NCBI GenBank assembly: GCA_963714455.1
Contig: CAVQON010000018.1
Coordinates: 1-64,000, forward strand
From: CAVQGZ01 sp963714455
GTDB taxonomy: Bacteria; Actinomycetota; Actinomycetes; Jiangellales; Jiangellaceae
Length of the DNA stretch: 64,000 bases
Reading direction: 5' to 3'
Shown: positions 1 to 7,344 of the stretch, in pieces
Numbering within the stretch: position 1 is the stretch's first letter
How the letters are laid out: the number at the start of each line of letters is the position of its first letter
Notes under the pieces: model-generated
Database searches by the model: none
Seen by the model: the letters and a program-made list of their open reading frames with translations, nothing else
Told to the model about the DNA's origin: nothing
Made by a program: the position numbers and the translations under genes

Positions 1-85
1 CCTGGGCGGGGGCAGCGAGGGCGACGCCGCCGGCGAGTGCGGCGGCTGCGGCGGTGACTCCGGCGATGGCCTTCTTGACGCGCAT
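1..85 (-). CDS. N-terminus of a secreted protein (partial, runs off left edge)
   Basis: Only the first 28 codons are in the window. They read as a Sec-type signal peptide: MRVKK at the start, then a long Ala/Gly/Val hydrophobic stretch ending near an Ala-rich site (ALAAPA). The ATG at 85 is preceded by a strong Shine-Dalgarno (AGGAGG, complement of 90-95) at good spacing, which fixes the start. The mature protein lies outside the window, so its function cannot be given. The gene is divergent from the P-loop kinase gene to its right, and the shared intergenic region holds a perfect palindrome at 127-142. Confidence 0.7.
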   Translation of the reverse strand, partial: MRVKKAIAGVTAAAAALAGGVALAAPAQ

Positions 86-126
86 GGTTCCTCCTGAGGA
101 TGTGTGGTGCGCTCTTGCCCCTACTT

Positions 127-142
127 CGTTGACGAGTCAACG
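127..142. promoter_or_regulatory. Perfect palindrome, candidate operator
   Basis: CGTTGAC-GA-GTCAACG is a perfect 7-bp inverted repeat with a 2-bp spacer. It sits between two divergently transcribed genes, where a dimeric regulator could control either one. The bound protein is unknown; the operator role is inference. Confidence 0.4.
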
Positions 143-171
143 TTTGGATGCACTGCGGCACAATCAATGTC

Positions 172-786
172 GTGCCGCCCGTGCTCGACCCCGACGCCGC
201 GCTCGCCCGGCTCGCCGCGAGCGCCAGGGGCGAGCGGCGTCTGCTCGGCATCGCGGGTCCACCTGGCGCCGGCAAGTCGACCCTGGCGCAGGCCGTCGTC
301 GACGCCGTCGAGGGGGCAGTGCTGGTGCCGATGGACGGCTTTCACCTCGCCCAGAGCGTCATCGACGCCGCTGGCCTGGCAGACCGAAAGGGAGCGCCGG
401 AGACCTTCGACCGTGCCGGCTACGCCGCCCTGCTGACCCGGCTGCGCCATCAGCGCTCGGAGCAGGGGCCCGTCTACGCCCCGGAGTTCCGTCGCACGAT
501 CGAAGAACCCATCGCGGGGGCTATCGAGGTGCCGCATGAGGCGACGCTGGTCGTCACCGAGGGCAACTACCTGCTGCACTGGCCCGAGGTGCACGCGCTG
601 CTGGACGAGACGTGGTGGGTCGACCTCGACCCGGACGAGCGCCGCGGGCGCCTCGCTGCCCGCCACGCCGCCTTCGGCAAGACGCCACGGCACGCGGCCG
701 CCTGGGCGCACGGTCCGGACGAGCGCAACGCTCGGCTGGTCGCACCGGGGCGCGAGTTCGCGGACGTGATCGTCCGCGGGCACTGA
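172..786 (+). CDS. P-loop nucleoside/pantothenate kinase-like protein
   Basis: Cytosolic P-loop kinase of about 200 residues in the uridine kinase / pantothenate kinase-like group. The Walker A motif GPPGAGKST lies near the N-terminus. It is followed by VPMDGFHL, the typical substrate/Asp loop of this family, and later by an Arg-rich lid (DPDERRGRLAARH). Actinobacterial homologues are usually annotated only as nucleoside/nucleotide kinase family protein, so the substrate is unknown. The start is uncertain: an in-frame ATG at 148 and GTGs at 172 and 181 are all possible and none has a clear Shine-Dalgarno. I chose 172 because the residues before it look unlike the family. Confidence 0.75.
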   Translation: MPPVLDPDAALARLAASARGERRLLGIAGPPGAGKSTLAQAVVDAVEGAVLVPMDGFHLAQSVIDAAGLADRKGAPETFDRAGYAALLTRLRHQRSEQGPVYAPEFRRTIEEPIAGAIEVPHEATLVVTEGNYLLHWPEVHALLDETWWVDLDPDERRGRLAARHAAFGKTPRHAAAWAHGPDERNARLVAPGREFADVIVRGH

Positions 787-869
787 CGCCCGCGGGCACT
801 GACGTCCGCGGCACTGGCGATGCCGGTCCGTTCGCACTCGGCCCGAGCGGGTGTGGCAAGGTCGGAGGC

Positions 870-1073
870 ATGGAGCAGACCGGGACCACAGCCTGGGCAC
901 TCGCCCCACTCTTCTTGCTGGCGCTGGGGTTCGTGACGTGGGTCGTCGTCGACATCGTGCGGTCGGACTCGGTGAAGCACCTGCCCAAGTGGGCCTGGGT
1001 CATCCTCGCGGTCGTGTCCATCCCCGTCGGCGGCATCGTGTACCTGCTCGTGGGACGAGACCGTGACCGCTGA
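870..1073 (+). CDS. Small PLDc_N-type membrane protein
   Basis: A 67-residue protein with two predicted membrane segments (about residues 9-28 and 41-60) separated by a short loop containing LPKWAWV and ending VGRDRDR. This is the shape of the PLDc_N domain ('phospholipase D nuclease N-terminal'), a small two-helix membrane module with no catalytic residues. GGAG precedes the ATG. The gene overlaps the ABC ATPase gene by 11 bases, and the PLDc_N / ATPase / permease order matches the yxlE-yxlF-yxlG arrangement known from Bacillus. It is therefore probably an accessory of the exporter. Confidence 0.75.
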   Translation: MEQTGTTAWALAPLFLLALGFVTWVVVDIVRSDSVKHLPKWAWVILAVVSIPVGGIVYLLVGRDRDR

Positions 1074-1980
1074 GGCCACCCCGATCCTGCGCACGCGAGG
1101 CCTGGTGCGCGCCTACGGACCCGGTCAAGGCGTTCTCGGCGTCGACATCGAGGTGCCGCGCGGCGTCGTCTACGGCCTCGTCGGCCCGAACGGGGCAGGC
1201 AAGACGACCCTCATCGGCATGCTCACCGGGCTGCGAAGCGTCGACTCCGGCGCGATCGAGCTCGACGTCGACCGCCAGCACGTCGGCCTCGTGCCGGACG
1301 TCCCGGAGTTCGAACGTTGGCTCACCGCAACCGAGGTCGTAGCGCTGTCCGCCACTCTGGTGGGCGTCGACGCCTCGCCCGCACGCGTGGCGTCCGAGCT
1401 CGCACGGGTGGGTCTCGCCGACGCGGCCGACCGGCGCGTGGGCGGCTTCTCCCGCGGGATGACCCAGCGGCTGGCCCTTGCCGCGGCCAGCGTCACCGAT
1501 CCTGAGCTGGTGCTGCTGGACGAGCCGTCGTCCGCGCTCGACCCCGGCGGACGCGCCGCCGTCCTCGACCTGATCGCCGCCTGGAGCGAACGGGCGACGG
1601 TGATGCTGTCGAGCCACATCCTGGCCGACGTGCAGCGGGTGGCCGACGTGGTCGGCGTGCTGCGCGCCGGTGAGCTGGTCTACCAGGGGCCGGTGCAGAC
1701 GCTGCTCGACCGCTACCTGCGGCCCACCTGGGTGGTGCGGATGCGCGGCAGCGTCCAACCCCTGCTCGCTCGGCTCTCCGGCACCGACTGGGTCGAGGGC
1801 TGCGACGACTTGGGTGCCGGGGCGCTCCGCGTCCGCACGCGCACGGTCGAGGACGGCGAGCGGGGCATCGTCGCCGCGGCAGCCGCGGTCGACGCGCGGG
1901 TCGTGTCGGTGCAACCTGAGGAGGCCGACCTCGAGGCGGCGTTCCTGGCCCTCACCGGGCCGGCTGAGGGTGCGGCATGA
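1063..1980 (+). CDS. ABC transporter ATP-binding protein
   Basis: ATPase subunit (305 aa, GTG start) of an ABC-2 type exporter. Seen in order: Walker A GPNGAGKTT near residue 45, a degenerate signature (FSRGMTQRL), Walker B LVLLDEPSSALDP, and the H-loop SSHILADV. The C-terminal third (about residues 210-305) is the extra domain common in NatA/BcrA-type exporters. It overlaps the upstream PLDc_N gene by 11 bases and the downstream permease by an ATGA, so the three genes should be co-translated. The cargo (drug, peptide or lipid) cannot be read from the sequence. Confidence 0.9.
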   Translation: MTAEATPILRTRGLVRAYGPGQGVLGVDIEVPRGVVYGLVGPNGAGKTTLIGMLTGLRSVDSGAIELDVDRQHVGLVPDVPEFERWLTATEVVALSATLVGVDASPARVASELARVGLADAADRRVGGFSRGMTQRLALAAASVTDPELVLLDEPSSALDPGGRAAVLDLIAAWSERATVMLSSHILADVQRVADVVGVLRAGELVYQGPVQTLLDRYLRPTWVVRMRGSVQPLLARLSGTDWVEGCDDLGAGALRVRTRTVEDGERGIVAAAAAVDARVVSVQPEEADLEAAFLALTGPAEGAA

Positions 1981-2738
1981 GCATCGTCCGGCTCGAGTGG
2001 CTGCGCCTGTGGCGCACGTACCGACTCCTCATCCTGGTCATGGCGTTCGCCTTCTTCGGCCTGCTCGGTCCGCTCACCGCGGCCTACCTTCCCGAGATCA
2101 TCAGCCTCGCCAGCCAGAGCGACGACCTCGGCCTGGCCGTCGACCTGCCCGAGCCCGTGCCCGCGGACGGCATCATCCAGTACATCGGCAACGTCAGCCA
2201 GATCGGCATCATCGTGGTGGCCGCCCTGGCGTCATTGGCACTCGCGGTCGATGCGCGCCCCGGGCTGTCGGCGTTCTACCGGACGCGGCAGAAGTCACCG
2301 GCGTCGTGGATCGTGCCGCGCTGGGCCGCCACCAGCCTTGCTGCGGCCGCAGCCTGGACGGTCGGGCTGCTCGCCGCGATCTACGAGACGGTGCTGCTCA
2401 TCGGGCCGTTGCCGGTCACCGCGATGCTCGTCGGCTGGGGTGCATGGGTGGTCTACCTGGCCTTCGCCGTGGCCGTCGTGGCGCTCGTCGCCGGATTCGT
2501 CCGGGCCAGCGTCGGGGTGACGGCGGTGTCGGTGGGCCTGCTGCTCGCCATGGCGCTGCTCGGTCTGATCCCGCAGATCAGCGAGTGGCTGCCCAGCCAC
2601 CTGGTCGGGGCACCGTCGGCGTTGGCGGCCGAGGCGGCTGTCGCGAGCGACTACCTGCCGGCAGTGGCCGTCAGCGTCGCGGCGACAGCGACAGCGCTCG
2701 TCGGGGCGACGGCCCTGGCGAAGCGGCGCGAGCTGTAG
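1977..2738 (+). CDS. ABC-2 type transporter permease
   Basis: Membrane partner (253 aa) of the preceding ATPase. The protein starts MSIVRLEWLRLWRTYR, a basic cytosolic lead-in typical of ABC-2 permeases. About six hydrophobic segments follow, with an extracytoplasmic loop between the first two. Its ATG lies inside the stop of the ATPase gene (ATGA, 1977-1980), so translation is coupled. It should form the homodimeric channel of the exporter. The substrate is unknown. Confidence 0.85.
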   Translation: MSIVRLEWLRLWRTYRLLILVMAFAFFGLLGPLTAAYLPEIISLASQSDDLGLAVDLPEPVPADGIIQYIGNVSQIGIIVVAALASLALAVDARPGLSAFYRTRQKSPASWIVPRWAATSLAAAAAWTVGLLAAIYETVLLIGPLPVTAMLVGWGAWVVYLAFAVAVVALVAGFVRASVGVTAVSVGLLLAMALLGLIPQISEWLPSHLVGAPSALAAEAAVASDYLPAVAVSVAATATALVGATALAKRREL

Positions 2739-2759
2739 CCCGGCCCTAGGGTGGCGGGC

Positions 2760-3503
2760 ATGCCAGCCGACGCGCCTCAGGAGCCGGGTGCGCCCGGGCC
2801 CGTGGCGCTGGTCGGCTCCGGGGAGTACCTGGAGGCCATGACCGAGCTCGAAGGACGCCTGCTCGCCGGACGTCCGCCCCGCTACGTGCAGATACCCACC
2901 GCGGCCGCGCCCGAAGGCGAGCACGTGCTCGCACGCTGGCTGGCGCTGGGCGCCGACCAGGCCGAGCGGCTCGGGGCCGAGCAGGTAGCCATTGTCGCCC
3001 GGGACCGCCACGACGCCGACGACCCCGACCTCGCAGGCCAGGTAGCGGGCGCGGGCCTGATCTACCTCTCCGGCGGCAACCCCAGCTACCTGGCTACGAC
3101 GCTGCGCGACACGGCGCTGTGGCGGGCGATCCTCGCGGCGTGGCGCAACGGGGCAGCCCTTGCCGGCTGCTCGGCCGGCGCGATGGCGATCACCAGCTGG
3201 GCCCCGTCCTCGCGCAACTGGGGGCTGGGCGGCGAGCCAGGCCTCGACCTGTTCCCGCAGTGGCGGGTGATCCCGCACTTCGACCGGTTCGGGGCGTGGA
3301 TGCCCTCACCCATCCTGCGGCGCGTCTCCAGCACCCCCGACGGAGTCGCGACGGTCGGCATCGACGAAGAGACAGCGCTGGTCACCGGCTTGGACGACGA
3401 CGGGGAGTGGGTCGTCTACGGGCGCCGCAAGGTGTGGCTCGTGGACGACCGCGGCAAGCGCACCGGCCACGAGCCCGGGGCTACGGTTCCCGCGCCTGCG
3501 TGA
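2760..3503 (+). CDS. Peptidase S51 / cyanophycinase-like protein
   Basis: A 247-residue protein of the class I glutamine-amidotransferase-like fold, S51 branch (dipeptidase E / cyanophycinase). The nucleophile elbow is GCSAGAM (AALAGCSAGAMAI), preceded by YLSGGNPSYL. A conserved His lies in the VIPHFDRF segment, as in S51 enzymes. The N-terminus VALVGSGEYL matches the family's first strand. The physiological substrate is unknown; no cyanophycin synthetase is nearby, so a peptide-hydrolase role is safer than cyanophycin breakdown. I chose the ATG at 2760; a GTG at 2751 is also in frame. It runs towards xpb. Confidence 0.75.
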   Translation: MPADAPQEPGAPGPVALVGSGEYLEAMTELEGRLLAGRPPRYVQIPTAAAPEGEHVLARWLALGADQAERLGAEQVAIVARDRHDADDPDLAGQVAGAGLIYLSGGNPSYLATTLRDTALWRAILAAWRNGAALAGCSAGAMAITSWAPSSRNWGLGGEPGLDLFPQWRVIPHFDRFGAWMPSPILRRVSSTPDGVATVGIDEETALVTGLDDDGEWVVYGRRKVWLVDDRGKRTGHEPGATVPAPA

Positions 3504-3545
3504 GCGGGTTCAGCCAGCCGCCGTCCAACGACCAGGCTCCCCGGG

Positions 3546-5207
3546 TCAGTCGACGCGGTCGGTCATCACGTCCTCGGCGTCGACGATGCGGTACGCGTAG
3601 CCCTGCTCGGCCAAGAACCGCTGCCGGTGCTGGGCGTAGTCGGTGTCGAGGGTGTCGCGCGACACGACGGTGTAGAAGCGGGCGGAGCGCCCGTCGGACT
3701 TGGGTCGCAGCAGCCGACCGAGTCGCTGGGCCTCCTCCTGGCGCGACCCGAACGTGCCCGACACCTGGACGGCAATGGTCGCATCGGGCAGGTCGAGGGA
3801 GAAGTTGGCCACCTTCGACACCACCAGCAGGGTGATCTCGCCGGTACGGAAGCCGTCGAACAACCGCTGGCGCTCCGGCACCGTCGTCGCCCCGGTGATC
3901 AGGGGCGCCCCGAGCCGCTCGGCCAGGTCTTCGAGCTGGTCGAGGTACTGGCCGATCACCAGGGTCTGCTCGCCGGCATGGTCGGCCACGATCTTGCCCA
4001 CCACCGCCCGCTTGGACGCCGCGGTGGCCGCGATGCGGTAGCGCTCCTCCGGCTCGGCGGTGGCGTAGCCCAGCCGCTCGGAGTCGGTCAGGGTCACCCG
4101 CACCTCGACGCAGTCGGCCGGCGCGATCCAGCCCTGTGCCTCGATCTCACGCCACGGAGCGTCGTAGCGCTTCGGCCCGATCAGGGTGAACACGTCGTCC
4201 TCGCGCCCGTCCTCGCGCACCAGGGTCGCGGTGAGCCCGAGGCGTCGCCGCGCCTGCAGGTCAGCCGTCATCCGAAAGATCGGCGCGGGCAGCAGGTGCA
4301 CCTCGTCGTAGACGATCAACCCCCAGTCGCGCGCCTCGAACAGCTCGAGGTGGGCGTAGGAGCCCTTCCGCTTCGTCGTCATCACCTGGTACGTGGCGAT
4401 CGTGACCGGGCGGATCTCCTTGCGCTGGCCGGAGTACTCGCCGATCTCCTCCTCGGTGAGCGAGGTACGCCGCAGCAGCTCGTCCTTCCACTGCCGCGCG
4501 GCGACCGTGTTCGTCACCAGGATGAGCGTGGTCGACTCCGCGTGCGCCATCGCGGCCGCACCCACCATCGTCTTGCCCGCGCCGCAGGGCAGCACGACGA
4601 CGCCCGAGCCGCCCGCCCAGAACCCGTCGGCCGCCTGGCGTTGGTAGTCGCGCAGCGACCAGCCGTCCTCGACCAGCGTGATGGGGTGGGCCTCGCCGTC
4701 GACGTAGCCGGCCATGTCTTCGGCCGGCCACCCGAGCCGAATGAGCACCTGCTTGATCTGGCCGCGCTCGGACGGGTGCACCGCCACGACGTCCGGGCCG
4801 ATGCGCTCACCCACCAGGGGCTTGATCTTGGCGCTGCGCAGCACCTCCTCCAGCACGGCGCGGTCGGTGGAGTGCAGCGAGAGCCCGTGGGTGGGGTGCT
4901 GCTCGAGGCGAAGCCGTCCGTACCGGTCCATCGTCTCGGCCAGGTCGACCAGCAGCGCATGCGGCACGGGGTAGCGCGAGTAGCGCAGCAGCACGTCCAC
5001 CACCTGCTCGGCGTCGTGCCCGGCGGCACGGGCGTTCCAGAGGCCCAGCGGGGTGAGCCGGTAGGTGTGCACGTGCTCGGGCGCACGCTCCAGCTCGGCG
5101 AACGGGGCGATCGCCAACCGGCACGCCTCGGCCTCGGGGTGGTCGATCTCGAGCAGCAGGGTCTTGTCGCTCTGGACGATGAGGGGGCCGCCGGCGGGAG
5201 GGGTCAC
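3546..5207 (-). CDS. xpb: DNA repair helicase XPB (Ercc3-type)
   Basis: Bacterial XPB, a 3'-5' SF2 DNA helicase/ATPase (553 aa, GTG start). The N-terminal ~190 residues are the damage-recognition-like domain. Then come Walker A LPCGAGKTMVG, the DEVH box (VYDEVHLLPAPIF), motif III LTATLVREDGREDD, and the C-terminal RecA lobe with QRLGRLLRP. Length and motifs match actinobacterial XPB. Cellular role: DNA unwinding, probably in repair. In mycobacteria the gene neighbours a helicase-C_3/WYL-like protein (Rv0862c); here that partner lies 2 kb away at 7345-9705 beyond two other genes. The gene is divergent from the antiporter gene, with 69 bases between their starts. Confidence 0.95.
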   Translation of the reverse strand: MTPPAGGPLIVQSDKTLLLEIDHPEAEACRLAIAPFAELERAPEHVHTYRLTPLGLWNARAAGHDAEQVVDVLLRYSRYPVPHALLVDLAETMDRYGRLRLEQHPTHGLSLHSTDRAVLEEVLRSAKIKPLVGERIGPDVVAVHPSERGQIKQVLIRLGWPAEDMAGYVDGEAHPITLVEDGWSLRDYQRQAADGFWAGGSGVVVLPCGAGKTMVGAAAMAHAESTTLILVTNTVAARQWKDELLRRTSLTEEEIGEYSGQRKEIRPVTIATYQVMTTKRKGSYAHLELFEARDWGLIVYDEVHLLPAPIFRMTADLQARRRLGLTATLVREDGREDDVFTLIGPKRYDAPWREIEAQGWIAPADCVEVRVTLTDSERLGYATAEPEERYRIAATAASKRAVVGKIVADHAGEQTLVIGQYLDQLEDLAERLGAPLITGATTVPERQRLFDGFRTGEITLLVVSKVANFSLDLPDATIAVQVSGTFGSRQEEAQRLGRLLRPKSDGRSARFYTVVSRDTLDTDYAQHRQRFLAEQGYAYRIVDAEDVMTDRVD

Positions 5208-5276
5208 CGGCCCAGTGTCGCTCAGGGCGTCCGACCCGGGCCAGTCCGCGCCGATCGGCCTACCGTCGAAGGCGAC

Positions 5277-6236
5277 GTGACCCTCGACATCGTGCTGCTC
5301 GTCGGCGGCTTGGTCGTCATCGGCCTTGCTGCTGATCAGGCTGTCGTGGGATCGGCGCGGCTGGCCGAGCGCTTCAACCTGCCGCGGGTCGTGCTCGGTG
5401 CACTGCTCATCGGGATCGGCACGAGCCTGCCGGAGGCAGTCGTCTCGATCCTCGCTGCCACCGACGGTCGCGGCGCGCTCGCCTACGGCAACCTGATCGG
5501 GTCGAACTCGGCCAACATCGGGCTGGTGCTGGGTGTCGCCGCACTGGCCGCGGCGTCCCCGCTGGTGGTCGACTCCGGCATCCTCACCCGCGAGGTGCCG
5601 CTAGCGCTGGGGGCGTCGCTGCTGTTCGCCGTCGGGGTGCTGGCAGGCATGCCGTGGCCCTTCGGGGTGCTGCTGCTCGTGGCAGGCGCTTTCGTCGCGC
5701 GGATCCTGCTCGCGCACGGGCGCGACGAACCCGAGCCGCCCGGCGACGTCGAGCTCGAGCGCGAGATGGAGCAGTTCGCCGGCGTGGTCGTCGTGCGCCG
5801 AGAGGTCGTGCGGACGCTGATCGGACTCGTGCTGACGCTGGCGGCGGCGCAGGCCGTTCTCGTCGGGGCCACCGGCGTGGCCGAGCAGCTGGGCATCGGC
5901 GAGGGACTGGTCGGCATCGCCATCGTCGCCGTCGGGACGTCGCTGCCCGAGCTGGTCACGGCCCTCACCGCGGTGCGTCGCGGCGAGGACGAGCTGGTGC
6001 TGGGCAACGTGCTCGGCAGCAACCTGGCCAACAGCCTGCTCGTCGGCGGGGTAGCGACGCTGGCCGGCGCGGCCGGGACGGCGGCCACCCCGACCCTGCG
6101 CGACGGCGCCCTGGTGATGGCCACCCTGGTCGTGCTTGCCGCTGCGGCACTGGGCCGCAAGATGTCGCTCTCGCGCCCGGAGGGCGTCCTGCTGATCGTC
6201 ACCTACGCAGCCGGCATCGCCTACCTGGCCCTGTAG
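5277..6236 (+). CDS. Ca2+/cation antiporter (CaCA family, YrbG-like)
   Basis: Inner-membrane Na+(H+)/Ca2+ exchanger of 319 residues with about ten membrane segments. Both family-defining alpha repeats are visible: GIGTSLPEAVVSI with GNLIGSNSANIGL in the first half, and AVGTSLPELVTALTAV with GNVLGSNLANSLL in the second. The acidic residues in these repeats form the ion site. A cytosolic acidic loop (about residues 155-180) separates the halves. I took the GTG at 5277 because it opens directly onto the first membrane helix; the reading frame remains open far upstream inside xpb, but that part is antisense shadow. Confidence 0.9.
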   Translation: MTLDIVLLVGGLVVIGLAADQAVVGSARLAERFNLPRVVLGALLIGIGTSLPEAVVSILAATDGRGALAYGNLIGSNSANIGLVLGVAALAAASPLVVDSGILTREVPLALGASLLFAVGVLAGMPWPFGVLLLVAGAFVARILLAHGRDEPEPPGDVELEREMEQFAGVVVVRREVVRTLIGLVLTLAAAQAVLVGATGVAEQLGIGEGLVGIAIVAVGTSLPELVTALTAVRRGEDELVLGNVLGSNLANSLLVGGVATLAGAAGTAATPTLRDGALVMATLVVLAAAALGRKMSLSRPEGVLLIVTYAAGIAYLAL

Positions 6237-6314
6237 GCGCGGCCCGGGCCGCCTGCCGCCTGCCCGCCTCGCCTTCTGCCGGCCCCGCCCGCCCCAGGCT
6301 CGCCTTCTGCCCGT

Positions 6315-6368
6315 GATCTTGGCGCCTCGGCCGCATGGCCGAGCGGATGCGGCCGTATCGCCAAGATC
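6315..6368. repeat. 54-bp structured palindromic repeat, copy A
   Basis: The element begins GATCTTGGCG and ends with its exact complement CGCCAAGATC. The 34 bases between them contain an inner stem CTCGGCC/GGCCGAG around a GCAT loop. A second copy of identical length, with the same ends and loop but a different inner stem sequence, is at 34877-34930. It is intergenic, downstream of the antiporter and of the convergent SDR. It could be a mobile REP-like palindrome or a bidirectional terminator. Confidence 0.7.
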
Positions 6369-6456
6369 GGCGGCGGGACCGGGGGGCGGGGCGAGGGGCG
6401 GCGGGACCGGGGGGCCGGGGGGCGGGGCGAGGGGCGGCGGGGCTGGACCGGGGGGG
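6369..6456. repeat. G-rich tandem repeat next to the palindrome
   Basis: Tandem units of about 28 and 36 bases, each starting GGCGGCGGGACCGGGGGG and ending GGGGCGAGG, followed by a partial third. The left side of the palindrome (6250-6310) is correspondingly C-rich and repeats CTCGCCTTCTGCC twice, so the interval could fold on itself. No coding sequence is apparent here. Confidence 0.6.
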
Positions 6457-6462
6457 ACTGGC

Positions 6463-7311
6463 TCAGAAGGCGTCGCGCTCCCAGGGGTCGGGCCAGTTGT
6501 CCAGCACGAGGCCGCCGTCCACGACGGTCACCGTGCCGGTGACGTAGCGCGACGCCGGGCTGGCGAGCCAGATGATGCCGGCGGCCACCTCGTCCACGGT
6601 GCCCATGCGTCGGGTCGACTTCAGGCCCAGCTCGGCCATGGCGTCGATGTCGAGAGCGCTCACGACCTCGCCCTCGTGCTCGCGCATGCCGGACGTGTCG
6701 ATCAGCCCGGGCGCGATGGCGTTCACCGTCACGCCGTGCGGGGCCAGGAACGAGGCCATCGTCCGCGTCAGCGACAGCACACCCGCCCGCGCTGCCCCGG
6801 AGTGCACGAAGAACCGCGACCCACGCTCGAAGACGTAGGTGTGCACCATGGTGACGATCGAGCCGCTGCCGGCCTCGACCATCGGCGTCATGAACCGGTT
6901 GATCATCGTCCAGGTGCCGTTGAGGTTCAGGTCGACCACCGAGCGCCAGCCGTTGTCGCTCAGCTGGGACGGCAGCGTCGGGAACTGGCCGCCGGCGTTG
7001 TTGACCAGCGCATCAACGCGCCCGAACTCCGCGTAGGCGGCATCGCGCAGCGCCTCGACGGAGTCGGGCTCGCGGATGTTCGTCGGCACCGTCAGCACTC
7101 GACGCCCGTAGCGTTCACGCAGGTCGTCGGCCGCCGACTCGAGCAGGTCGGCCCGCCGTCCGGCCAGCACCAGGTCGGACCCGAGCCGGGCGAAGCCCTC
7201 GGCAGTCGCGCGTCCGATGCCGGTTGCACCGCCGGTCACCAGCGTCACGGTGTCGGCGAAAAGGTCGGGATGGAACGTCGCGAGCGGGTCGGCGGGGGCC
7301 TTGATCACCAT
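6463..7311 (-). CDS. SDR-family oxidoreductase, enoyl/dienoyl-CoA reductase-like
   Basis: Short-chain dehydrogenase/reductase of 282 residues. The nucleotide-binding motif VTGGATGIG and the NNAGG motif are present. In place of the usual YxxxK active site it reads HSGAARAGV. That pattern, and the TGGxTGIG start, are typical of the peroxisomal trans-2-enoyl-CoA / 2,4-dienoyl-CoA reductase clade (PECR/DECR), so fatty acyl-CoA is the likeliest substrate class. This is inference from motif shape. The ATG at 7311 is followed by an ~20-residue lead-in before the Rossmann fold. It is convergent with the antiporter gene and followed by the repeat interval. Confidence 0.8.
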   Translation of the reverse strand: MVIKAPADPLATFHPDLFADTVTLVTGGATGIGRATAEGFARLGSDLVLAGRRADLLESAADDLRERYGRRVLTVPTNIREPDSVEALRDAAYAEFGRVDALVNNAGGQFPTLPSQLSDNGWRSVVDLNLNGTWTMINRFMTPMVEAGSGSIVTMVHTYVFERGSRFFVHSGAARAGVLSLTRTMASFLAPHGVTVNAIAPGLIDTSGMREHEGEVVSALDIDAMAELGLKSTRRMGTVDEVAAGIIWLASPASRYVTGTVTVVDGGLVLDNWPDPWERDAF

Positions 7312-7344
7312 GAGCGTGACCCTACTGACGCGCCGGGGTGCCCC

